Shown piece by piece: positions 8,619 through 16,697 of a stretch of DNA of 35,609 nucleotides. Every line of letters starts with the position of its first letter. The first letter of the stretch is position 1. Under the pieces are notes generated by a model. It worked only from the letters and a program-made list of their open reading frames with translations. It had not been told where the DNA came from and did no database searches. The stretch is from Planctomycetota bacterium (lineage in GTDB: Bacteria; Planctomycetota; UBA8742; UBA2392): assembly GCA_020425605.1 (NCBI GenBank), contig JAGQRH010000005.1, positions 139,850 to 175,458 on the forward strand, read 5' to 3'. Position numbers and translations under genes: made by a program.

Positions 8619-10271
8619 CTACTTCCCGGTGGGCTCCGGCAGCGAGCCTACGTCAAGTTCCACCACCGCGGACTTGGTCTCCTCGCTCAGCGTTATGTTC
8701 TGCGAGACGATCCTGCCGCCTTCTTCGTAGGTAGTCGCGATCATGTAGGCGCGCAGCGGGAGTGCCTCGAAGACCATCTCGCCTGATACGGGCACATTTG
8801 TGCGGGTCGATTTTCCACCTTTTCCCGCGGGGTGAATCAGCATCACCGTGTAGCCGCAGTCGGGACGCCGGTTCAGAAGGCGAACGGTTACGACTCCTTC
8901 GGCGCGCGTCAGGTGTATCGGTCCGATGTCTGACAACATGCCGGGGCTCAAGACGACGTTGACCGTCTGTGGCTCGAAGCCTTGTGCCTCGACGACCAGC
9001 GTCCTCACGTCGGAGCTGACACCTTCAATGATGGCCCGCCCGTCTTCGCGTGAAACGCCGCGCGATCCTGCCAGTGTCGTTGCGGGGTAGTCCTCGTAGC
9101 TGCCGCTATCCAGGTGGATCACGGCTCCGTACAGGGGATTACCTTGCTCATCCAGCAGCGTAACGCCTGCGGTGCAGCCGGTGGTGAACTCGACCTTCGC
9201 CGTTGTGTTCTTGCCTCGCTCAATCGACACCACGGACTGCCATACGAGGTCCTTGTAGGTAACCCGGACACTGAACTCGTGGTCGAGAAGTGGCGTCACA
9301 AGGTGCTTGTTGTCCTGCGGCGGATGATTCATTCGGGCCGCGTTCTTGCCCGGCATGTCCCGTGTAAGGTCAAGGACTTCATAGTACCAGGGTTCGCCCT
9401 GCTCCCACGTCTGGTCGCCAAAGTCAAGCTCAAGCCCACCTGTGGGTGTCTTTGAAGGGGTAATGATCACGTTGATGCGCGCGCCTTCATAAATCTGGCT
9501 CGCCTCGATCGATTCGACATAGTTCCCATAGCCAGGGCGAGTCGATCTGAAGATGAGCCTGAAATCTGTGCACCGAATGCCGTCCAACGGGCAGGGAGTT
9601 GTTTCTACGCTGAATTCATTCCCGCCGGACTTCCAGTTGCCATTTTCGTCGGAAACGGTGGGGCGGATGGAGTTGCCGAAGCACCCCACCCGCCCCGTGT
9701 ATGCCAAGCCGTCGTCGTAGGAAGCCGAAAGCTCCACCGTTACCAATGACTCCACTACGAGTTCAATCTCATCCAGTTCGTGCGACAACAGATATGTCGC
9801 TTGCCCGAAATAATGTCGCGAGTCATTCGAGGAGGCGATCACGCCGTCGATTTTTGCCGCCAACTCAAGCAGCAAAGTGCCCTCCTCGTTTGTGACCAGG
9901 TTTGGCATGCCGGCGTGTTTTTCTCCCGTAAGAAGAAGCAGGCGTAGTCTTACGACGCCAGGACTGTTACCGGATTGGTCTATTAGTGTGAGCTTCAAAT
10001 ATCGGTGGTTTACTTGGTCGTCGGCTGTTGACTCCCCCGCATTTCCAGGCTGCTCAGTTGTAACGTTGGAGCGGGGCGGTAGAGAGTCCAGGACCCGATA
10101 CGAATTCTGGCTAGCACTGTGGTCGTTCCCTAGTGTGTATCCGCCTCGGGATCCCAAGGGCTGCTGCCTGTGCTGTGTCAGCCAAATGCCTCCGCTCAAC
10201 AGCAGGGACACAAGCAGGAACACCAAAAACAGTCCGCGAGGGCGGTACTTTGCTTTGGGAGATTCCGTCAT
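8619..10271 (-). CDS. membrane-anchored extracellular protein with carboxypeptidase-regulatory-like beta domains
   Basis: A 550-residue protein with a basic N-terminus, one hydrophobic anchor (about residues 13-31, GLFLVFLLVSLLLSGGIWL) and a long exported part. Toward the C-terminus it shows the pattern of carboxypeptidase-regulatory-like / Ig-type beta sandwiches: LLDEQGNPLYGAVIHLDSG, SREDGRAIIEGVSSDVRTLVVEAQGFEPQTVNVVLSPG, then a second similar unit VTVRLLNRRPDCGYTVMLI. No catalytic motif is seen. ATG 10271 is preferred (GGAA 7 bases upstream, within the palindrome CTGGAATTCCAG) over ATG 10370, which would overlap the preceding gene. It is less GC-rich than its neighbours and sits with the broken gene upstream, between two parts of an exporter. 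Confidence 0.75.
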   Translation of the reverse strand: MTESPKAKYRPRGLFLVFLLVSLLLSGGIWLTQHRQQPLGSRGGYTLGNDHSASQNSYRVLDSLPPRSNVTTEQPGNAGESTADDQVNHRYLKLTLIDQSGNSPGVVRLRLLLLTGEKHAGMPNLVTNEEGTLLLELAAKIDGVIASSNDSRHYFGQATYLLSHELDEIELVVESLVTVELSASYDDGLAYTGRVGCFGNSIRPTVSDENGNWKSGGNEFSVETTPCPLDGIRCTDFRLIFRSTRPGYGNYVESIEASQIYEGARINVIITPSKTPTGGLELDFGDQTWEQGEPWYYEVLDLTRDMPGKNAARMNHPPQDNKHLVTPLLDHEFSVRVTYKDLVWQSVVSIERGKNTTAKVEFTTGCTAGVTLLDEQGNPLYGAVIHLDSGSYEDYPATTLAGSRGVSREDGRAIIEGVSSDVRTLVVEAQGFEPQTVNVVLSPGMLSDIGPIHLTRAEGVVTVRLLNRRPDCGYTVMLIHPAGKGGKSTRTNVPVSGEMVFEALPLRAYMIATTYEEGGRIVSQNITLSEETKSAVVELDVGSLPEPTGK

Positions 10272-10315
10272 TCTGGAATTCCAGTTCGAGGCGGGCGTCT
10301 CTGGCCGCTGAAACG

Positions 10316-11116
10316 TTAGGAAATCGGAAAGCTCTGGATGAAGATCGCGGGACTTGGTCCAAGGTCCCATGCGTCAGCAAAGCCAGACCAGTTTCCGTCC
10401 GCGCCATTGATCGACGTAGATGCTGCAGTGGTCTGTCCGTTCGTCTGAATTGACATCCAGCCACGATTGTAGAGGTTGATTGAGAACGAATCACCTGGAA
10501 TCCAAGCGGCCGACAAGATCATGCCTGGCGTTGAAACAAGCGAGTAGCCTCCGTCATACTTTTTCGCGCCGGAACCGGTGTAGTTGAGGCCGCCAAACGT
10601 GTAACTAAACGAGTAAGTGGTGCTTGGATTGCTCCAATTGTAGTAGACGTCGTATTCTTGACCGAAATCACCCGATATGGAACCTTGAAGGACTGCATAT
10701 TGGCCACTATTTGCCCTGTGCGTCGAACCTGAACTCGCAGCGGTCGCGTTTGCCTCAAGTTCCCCGCTCCAATCAACTCCTAGTTCCCAAAACGGGACAT
10801 CTGCATCCATGATCAAACCAGTTCGATTGACCCCGTCGGTAGCGTACACGCTCCAATTCTGTGTGTTGCCGGTCGAAATCGTACCGTCTCCGGCGACTCG
10901 TGATGCCTCACCGGTATCGTAGTGAATCTCCAAGTACTCCGAGGGTGATGCATAGTACCCTGTAGACTCAAAGCCCTAAGTGCTGTAGTCAATAATCACC
11001 ACGGCTGTGGGGATCGCGAAGACTACCCCAACGGAAACGAGATTGAGGAACACCACAAAGGTTAGTCGCTTTGCCAGTCGGTTCACCGTCCTCGCGTCTT
11101 GCCCTTTTACACTCAT
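10316..11116 (-). pseudogene. secreted protein gene interrupted by one in-frame TAG
   Basis: Reading from ATG 11116 (excellent AGGAAGAG, 3 bases before it) gives MSVKGQDARTVNRLAKRL, a hydrophobic export signal and AIPTAVVIIDYST, then TAG at 10976-10978. The same frame continues without another stop to 10316: GFESTGYYASPSEYLEIHYD and about 215 further residues rich in Gly, Ser, Thr, Trp and Tyr, typical of a secreted beta-sandwich protein. With the TAG as a sense codon the product would have 266 residues. TAG is an ordinary stop elsewhere in the window, so a nonsense mutation or sequencing error is more likely than recoding. The downstream part alone lacks a credible start and signal. I do not recognise the domain. 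Confidence 0.75.
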
Positions 11117-11363
11117 ACGCTCTTCCTTTCGTTTGTGGTTGCCAAGCAACCAATCCGCTCGGCGCATGTCCGGCACCGAGCCGAAACGCACACCGTTGAG
11201 AGCATACCCCGCGTAGCGCCAGGTAGTCTATTGATATACTGTAGAAATCTCACGACCGCGAGTGCAATCTTACTCAAGATGTCGCATTGAGGCAGCGTGC
11301 ACTTATCGCAACAAACAGCCATCGTAGTTACCATTGAGCCTTTGGTGCCCAGCCGGTATCTGG

Positions 11364-12134
11364 ATGATTGACCTGAACCATCGCGAGCGCGGCAAGCCCG
11401 TGGTCGAGTTGATCGACTTGCATCGCACTCTTGGCGAGGGTGAGACGGCCGTTGAAGTGCTCAAGGGCATCAATGTCACCATCAATCAGGGTGAATTCTG
11501 CAGCATTGTCGGCCCTTCCGGCAGCGGCAAATCCACGCTGATGTACCTGTTGGGGGCGCTGGACCGGCCGGACAGCGGCCAGGTGCGCATCGACGGCCAG
11601 GACACCAAGAAGCTTGGCGACCTTGAACTGGCCGAGTTGCGGAACCGCAAGCTCGGGTTCATTTTCCAGTTCCATTACTTGATGCCCGAGTTCAGCGCGC
11701 TCGAGAACGTCATGATGCCCATGTACAAGCGCGGCGTGCCCCATTCAGACGCCGCCGAGCGCGCCCACGAGCTCTTATCCAGCCTCGGCCTGGGCGCAAA
11801 GACACATCGCCCGCCCGGCAAGCTCAGCGGCGGTGAACAGCAGCGCGTTGCGATCGCCCGTGCGCTGGCCAATGAGCCGCTGGTCGTGCTTGGGGACGAG
11901 CCGACGGGCAACCTGGACACAACCAACGCGGACAACGTTTTCGCCGCGTTCGACAAGCTGGTAAAAGAGGACAGCCAGACCATAGTAGTGGTAACACACG
12001 ACCTGGACCTCGCGGCGCGTACCGACAGAATCATACGCCTCGTGGACGGGCTGGTTGTTGACGACGGCCCAACAGCCGATGTTATGGAGCGCATGCGTGC
12101 GGACGGGATCGTCCCGCTGAGCAGCCATGGGTGA
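11364..12134 (+). CDS. LolD/MacB-type ABC transporter ATP-binding protein
   Basis: A 256-residue ATPase with all ABC motifs: Walker A GPSGSGKST (residues 50-58), Q-loop in FIFQFHYLMPEFSALENVMMP, signature LSGGEQQR, Walker B VVLGDEPTGNLD and the switch histidine in VVVTHDLDLA. FQ..LMPEFSALENVMMP is typical of the LolD/MacB/FtsE branch that energises FtsX-type permeases, so it is the likely motor for the permease at 7320-8579. ATG 11364 is chosen; a TTG at 11334 is in frame, and no strong ribosome site identifies the start. Its stop overlaps the next gene's ATG by 8 bases. The 247 bases before it hold no gene and no clear promoter. Confidence 0.9.
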   Translation: MIDLNHRERGKPVVELIDLHRTLGEGETAVEVLKGINVTINQGEFCSIVGPSGSGKSTLMYLLGALDRPDSGQVRIDGQDTKKLGDLELAELRNRKLGFIFQFHYLMPEFSALENVMMPMYKRGVPHSDAAERAHELLSSLGLGAKTHRPPGKLSGGEQQRVAIARALANEPLVVLGDEPTGNLDTTNADNVFAAFDKLVKEDSQTIVVVTHDLDLAARTDRIIRLVDGLVVDDGPTADVMERMRADGIVPLSSHG

Positions 12135-14127
12135 GCAGAACGAGAAACCGGTGTCCGGCAAACGCGCTGAGGGCGTGGCGCGCAACTACGTTGACTCGGA
12201 ACGCCCCGGCTCAGAATTCGACACCCGCGAAATGCCGGCCGTACCCGATGAGCTTGACGAGACGCCGGCGGACGAGAGCGTGGCCGGCATATTCGTCAAT
12301 CCGCAGAAGCCGGGCTCAACCACAGACACAATCGTCCAGAAGCGCAATGAGCTGGAAGAAACGAAGGCAGACCCGCCGACCGGCAAAGCATCCAAATTTG
12401 ATGCAACCGATTCAGAGGAAGACGACGAGGACGCCACGGCGATGTCGACGCGCAAGGCCGACGTTTTCGACGATCTTGAGACGCGCGAAGTTCCGGCGCT
12501 GTCCGACGACTGGAGGAGCCGCGCCAGCGAAGTCGCCGCGGCCATGGGCGAGCCGTCGGAGATGATTGACGCCTTCGGTGACCCGGTTGAGCCCGATGCC
12601 GCGCTTGCGGCCTCGGTCGCGGCAGCAAGCGGCGAGATGCCGCTGCCCACCAGTGAAGAGCCCAGCAAGGTCGCAGGCCCGGTACTGGAGAAAGCCCGCG
12701 CCGCGCAAGCTGAATGGGCGAAGCTTCGTTTTGAGCAGAGGCTTGTCCACTTTGATGCGCTGCGTGCCGAGATGGTCGCCCAGCGCAGCGACTACGTGCC
12801 TTCCATGGCCACGGCGATCGGCCGCCCGATGGTTGAGGCGCTTACCGGCGAGTATCTGCCGGTGCTGGAAGTCCTGCGCACGCTGGACGAAGTTGTACCA
12901 CCGCTGCTGGTTGATCATCACTCGGCCGGGCCGCCCTCCACACACGACGGGCTGACCGCGTGTGCGCGGATGGTGCCATACGGTGTCGTGGTCCTGACGA
13001 ATGGGCAGCAGTCTCCGTTTGCCTACCCGATGACGTTGATGATCGATGCACTGGCAACCGGCAACGCCGTGATTCTGTGCGGCGCGGAGCATCACCCGCG
13101 CATCAACGAAACCATGCGCAAGATGTTCCGGCACGCAAGGTTCCCGGAGAACCTCGTTCAGGTAATCGGTGGCGACACCGAGACAACCCGCGTCATGGTT
13201 GAAGCCGGGCCGGACAAGCTGATCTTCGATGGCGACTCAGAGCTGGGTTCGCGCCTCGCGCAGCGTTGCGTTGTGTCGGGCTGCGAATTCCAGTTCGTCC
13301 GCAAGGCCAAGGACATGCTGCTGGTCCTCAAGAACGCCGACCTTGAACGCGCGTTGACAGCCGCGCTGACAGGTGCGTTTGCCTCCGGCGGAATGCGCCA
13401 GGGCGCGGTTGAGCGCATCGTGATCGAAGATGCCATCTACGATGAGTTCCGCATGCGCTTCATCGATGCGATCCGCACGATGAACAGTCATCATGCCCAG
13501 CTCGCCAGCATCAATGACACGTACAATCCGCGTCGTGCACAGATGCTGATTGAAGACGCGATTGCAAAGGGCGCGCGCGTCACCTACCCGGCCGGAGAAG
13601 AACCCGGACGCTGGATCCACTGGAAGGCGGGCGTGATTGAGTCGCTTCCTGCAAATGCCAAGCTTTCCAGCGAGCGGCTGGAAGGACCCGGCTGCGCGCT
13701 GTACCGATCAGAGAAACCCGCGGAGCAGGCACTGAACCTCTTGCGGCTGCTGCCTGCAAACAACGTCAGCGTGATGGGTACGCCTGGGCGCGAGCTGACG
13801 GCGCAACTCGAGGCCTTGCCCGCGTCGCGTGTCTCGATCAATGAGTTGCTGATGGGTGGTGCGGGGCTGGCCGGCGGCGCCCCGCTGGGACCGGACCTGC
13901 CGCGAACCATGTGCGGCCCGCACAACATGTTGCGACCGAAACTGATCGTTCACACCGAGGACGCCGGGCGTCGCATCGGCTGGTTCCCGTATACCGACGA
14001 CAAGGCCTATGCGTTGATGGATGCCATGGAAGCCATGTACGGCACGGTCGCAACCAAACGCATGAAGGCGGCGTTCAAGCTGGCCATCAATCCGACCATG
14101 AGAAGACTGATCCGGGACGGCGAGTAG
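12127..14127 (+). CDS. aldehyde-dehydrogenase-fold protein lacking catalytic residues, with acidic N-terminal extension
   Basis: The 666 residues split into an N-terminal, low-complexity, acidic region (about 1-185) and an ALDH-fold domain (about 190-660). The domain retains the cofactor-region flow (VPYGVVVLTNGQQSPFAYPMTLMIDALATGNAVIL) and the catalytic-loop frame FASGGMRQGAVERIVIED. Aligned with the family pattern FxNxGQxCxxxxR, the nucleophilic cysteine position is Gln425. The ELGGK glutamate position is Val391 in FVRKAKD. It is therefore probably not an active dehydrogenase. The extension contains repeated [DE]TRE[MV]PA motifs. The 8-base overlap with the ABC ATPase suggests co-translation. 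A binding, structural or regulatory role is inference. Confidence 0.8.
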   Translation: MGEQNEKPVSGKRAEGVARNYVDSERPGSEFDTREMPAVPDELDETPADESVAGIFVNPQKPGSTTDTIVQKRNELEETKADPPTGKASKFDATDSEEDDEDATAMSTRKADVFDDLETREVPALSDDWRSRASEVAAAMGEPSEMIDAFGDPVEPDAALAASVAAASGEMPLPTSEEPSKVAGPVLEKARAAQAEWAKLRFEQRLVHFDALRAEMVAQRSDYVPSMATAIGRPMVEALTGEYLPVLEVLRTLDEVVPPLLVDHHSAGPPSTHDGLTACARMVPYGVVVLTNGQQSPFAYPMTLMIDALATGNAVILCGAEHHPRINETMRKMFRHARFPENLVQVIGGDTETTRVMVEAGPDKLIFDGDSELGSRLAQRCVVSGCEFQFVRKAKDMLLVLKNADLERALTAALTGAFASGGMRQGAVERIVIEDAIYDEFRMRFIDAIRTMNSHHAQLASINDTYNPRRAQMLIEDAIAKGARVTYPAGEEPGRWIHWKAGVIESLPANAKLSSERLEGPGCALYRSEKPAEQALNLLRLLPANNVSVMGTPGRELTAQLEALPASRVSINELLMGGAGLAGGAPLGPDLPRTMCGPHNMLRPKLIVHTEDAGRRIGWFPYTDDKAYALMDAMEAMYGTVATKRMKAAFKLAINPTMRRLIRDGE

Positions 14128-14147
14128 CCCGCCCGCCTTCCGGTGCG

Positions 14148-15914
14148 CTAGAGGCCGCCGAAGAACGCACGCCTTGCAAGCTCCGCATGCTTGGGCTTCG
14201 TTGCATCCGGGTCAGCGCGGCGCATGACGATGTACGGCCCCGCGATGACCCCATCCAGGCCCTGCGAGCGCCAGCTTTCGCGCGCATCCTGCACCGTCCG
14301 CACCAGCTGCCCGCGCCGGTTCAGCCACGGCGTGCAGAGCAATGGCGTTCGGCCGGCGGCCTTGCGGAATTCCTTGATGAGCGCGGCCGTGGCCGGGTCC
14401 GCGCCCTCGCTGGTGACCTGAACGGGCACCGGTGCTTCCGGGTTCATGCGGCCGGACCACACGTGCGGGCGCCGTGGCCGCAGCCAGTATTCGCCGATAT
14501 TGCCGGTGGGGATCTTTTCTGTGCCGAAGAACTCGGCTTCAAGCTCATTGGCGAGCAGCAGCGTCGGGACTTCATGCCAGAATACGTCCGGGCGAAGCAG
14601 TTGCTGCGACGCCAGCCGAAGCTCTGGCAAGTCGCCACGGCAAAGCAACGAGCGATTGCCGAGCCCCAGCCGTGACATGTCTACGCGACCGGTGATACGC
14701 CCGAGCAATGCGCCCCCCGCGATCAGTTCAGCAGCGCGGGCTTCGGGGAATTCCGGCTGATCGACCCAGACGCCGCCTCGCGTTTCCTCTTTGCGGACGA
14801 ATTCGGCGCAGTCGCCTTCACCGGCATCTTCGCCAAGCCAGGGCTGCCCCATCGGCAGCACATGCTCAACGCCCTTCTTCTCGGCCAGTGCGAGAATCGC
14901 TGCGCCGATTGCATTGCCGGCATCATTCGGGACCGGGCAGATGCTGATCTGACTTGTCCGGGTGCTCTGTGAAAGCGTTGGATACAGCGAGCGCACACCG
15001 AATACGCTGCCTGTCAGCACGACAGAGTCGCACGCGGTCTTCAGTGCGCAACGGTCGATCCACTGGCCGAGGAACTGCTCCAGGAAGCGCCGCGTCGCGC
15101 CCGCAATGTGGTCAAAGCGGCGGCGGCGCATGTGCAGGCGCAGGAATTCGACGCAGTCGTAGGTCTCGGGGAGATTTCCGGCACGCCGCCAGTTCAGCGG
15201 CAATAGCGGGTCGAACTCGAACAGGATACTCAGCCGCTTCGTCACCTTGGAAAGCTGCGGGCCTCTCGCCATGGCCCCGAGTTCCATCAGCAGGCCTTCG
15301 TCTCGCTCGGGCACCATGCCGAGCAGATAGGTCATGGTCTCGAGGAAGGCGCCGAGGCTGTTGTCATCGCCGATAGTGGCGACGCGGTCGAGGCGGCCGC
15401 CGCGGCTCACGTGTACCGATGCCGCAATCCCGTCGCCGGAGCCTTCGCAGCAGAGCACGAGCAGACGCCCGTCCTTGCTGTGGGTGCTTGCCGCTGCAAC
15501 CGCGGCCTGTGCGAGGTGATGGTCAATGAAGGTGCTGCGGTCGGACTTCAGTCCCAGTTTCTCAAGGTGGCGCAAGCGGTCGCGGCGCGACGGCTTGCGC
15601 CCGGTGAATGGCACGGCCGTGCGAAGCAGCTTCTTGGCGGAGCCCCGTAGCGTCCCCGACTCGGCGAACTGCTTCAACAATTCGCGGCGGGTGCGCGGCT
15701 CGGGAAGATGCTGGCCCGCGAAGGCGATGACGTCTACTTCGTCACCGCTGAGGCCCTCAATGGCCATCAGGTGCTCGGTTGCATGTGACGGAAAACCTGC
15801 GACCTCGAAGGGGTCGTCCACGTAGTCGGCCTCAAAGCCGATACGTTCGACCGCGCCGTCACGCATCAGCACGACACTGGGGTCCTTGCCGTCATGGATT
15901 CCGAGGACTAGCAT
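14148..15914 (-). CDS. NodU/TobZ-family carbamoyltransferase, divergent
   Basis: A 588-residue protein of the family that transfers a carbamoyl group from carbamoyl phosphate via carbamoyl adenylate. It has the N-terminal LGIHDGKDPSVVLMRDG (canonical HDASA...DG). The Kae1-like ATPase-fold pieces are FIDHHLAQAAVAAAS, VVLTGSVFGVRSLYP and CPVPNDAGNAIGAAILAL. The C-terminal domain has GRVDMSRLGLGNRSLLCRGD, matching the family's GPRALGNRSIL motif. The metal-binding HHxxH is HHLAQ here (Gln136 replaces the last His). ATG 15914 is used; ATG 15935 is in frame and possible. It is divergent from pdxJ by 47 bases and convergent with the ALDH-like gene. The acceptor (sugar, antibiotic or other metabolite) cannot be inferred. 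Confidence 0.85.
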   Translation of the reverse strand: MLVLGIHDGKDPSVVLMRDGAVERIGFEADYVDDPFEVAGFPSHATEHLMAIEGLSGDEVDVIAFAGQHLPEPRTRRELLKQFAESGTLRGSAKKLLRTAVPFTGRKPSRRDRLRHLEKLGLKSDRSTFIDHHLAQAAVAAASTHSKDGRLLVLCCEGSGDGIAASVHVSRGGRLDRVATIGDDNSLGAFLETMTYLLGMVPERDEGLLMELGAMARGPQLSKVTKRLSILFEFDPLLPLNWRRAGNLPETYDCVEFLRLHMRRRRFDHIAGATRRFLEQFLGQWIDRCALKTACDSVVLTGSVFGVRSLYPTLSQSTRTSQISICPVPNDAGNAIGAAILALAEKKGVEHVLPMGQPWLGEDAGEGDCAEFVRKEETRGGVWVDQPEFPEARAAELIAGGALLGRITGRVDMSRLGLGNRSLLCRGDLPELRLASQQLLRPDVFWHEVPTLLLANELEAEFFGTEKIPTGNIGEYWLRPRRPHVWSGRMNPEAPVPVQVTSEGADPATAALIKEFRKAAGRTPLLCTPWLNRRGQLVRTVQDARESWRSQGLDGVIAGPYIVMRRADPDATKPKHAELARRAFFGGL

Positions 15915-15920
15915 CCTGAA

Positions 15921-15928
15921 AGTATAAA
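15921..15928. promoter_or_regulatory. overlapping divergent -10-like elements, carbamoyltransferase / pdxJ
   Basis: AGTATAAA reads TATAAA on the plus strand (toward pdxJ, 34 bases before its ATG) and TATACT on the minus strand, 6 bases before the carbamoyltransferase ATG at 15914. If the minus one is used, that mRNA would be nearly leaderless. The -35 regions are weak on both strands. Confidence 0.25.
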
Positions 15929-15961
15929 CCCGCATACCATCAAAGCGAACGGAGAAGCCGA

Positions 15962-16684
15962 ATGACCCTCCTCGGAGTGAACGTAGATCACGTCGCAACG
16001 ATCCGGAACGCGCGCGGGGGACATGAGCCTGAGCCGATCCACGCAGCACTGGTTGCCGAGTCGAGTGGAGCCGACAGCATCGTCTGCCACTTGCGCGAGG
16101 ACCGACGCCACATCACGGATCGCGACGTCAGGCTGCTGCGCGAAGTACTCCACACCGGCTTGCAGCTTGAGATGGCGCTTCACGAAGACGTTATCCATGC
16201 CGCTCTAGAGCTCAAGCCGCGCGAAGTGATGATAGTGCCCGAGAAACGTGAAGAACTGACGACCGAGGGTGGTTTTGACGCGGTCAAAGAGCAGGACCGG
16301 CTGAAGCTTGTCGTGGGCAAGTTTCGTACCGCGGGCATCGGCGTGAGCGTCTTCGTTGACGCCGACATGCAACAGGTGGACGCAGCGCACAAGGCTGGTG
16401 CGGACACGGTCGAAATCCACACCGGCCCGTATTCACACGCAATGGCCGAATCCGAGTTCGACGAAGAACTCGACAGAATCGAGACAGCAGCCCACCGTGC
16501 GTGGGAGCTGGGATTGGCCGTGCATGCCGGGCACGGCCTGAACTACCACAACATCGAGCGGCTGTTGCGTCAGATCCCGGTCGAGAAGGTGAATATCGGC
16601 CACGCGATCGTCAGCCGTGCGGTGTTTACCGGCCTCGAGAATGCAGTTCGTGACATGAAGGCTCTGATCGCTGCGATCAGCTGA
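15962..16684 (+). CDS. pdxJ: pyridoxine 5'-phosphate synthase
   Basis: PdxJ condenses 1-deoxyxylulose 5-phosphate with 3-amino-2-oxopropyl phosphate to pyridoxine 5'-phosphate, the last ring-closing step of DXP-dependent vitamin B6 synthesis. The 240 residues are a TIM barrel with all family signatures: NVDHVATIRNARGG at the N-terminus, HLREDRRHI, MIVPEKREELTTEGG, DTVEIHTGPYS, LAVHAGHGLNYHN and VNIGHAIVSRAVFTGL (phosphate binding). GGAG lies 8 bases before ATG 15962. It ends 13 bases from the convergent stop of the TPR-like gene. Confidence 0.97.
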   Translation: MTLLGVNVDHVATIRNARGGHEPEPIHAALVAESSGADSIVCHLREDRRHITDRDVRLLREVLHTGLQLEMALHEDVIHAALELKPREVMIVPEKREELTTEGGFDAVKEQDRLKLVVGKFRTAGIGVSVFVDADMQQVDAAHKAGADTVEIHTGPYSHAMAESEFDEELDRIETAAHRAWELGLAVHAGHGLNYHNIERLLRQIPVEKVNIGHAIVSRAVFTGLENAVRDMKALIAAIS

Positions 16685-16697
16685 AGCGGGGGCAGGA

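Noticed and set aside
10976..10978. TAG as a recoded sense codon
   Set aside because: TAG ends asd, the GNAT gene at 308, purF and others in this window, and no recoding element or pyrrolysine gene is visible. Mutation or error is simpler.
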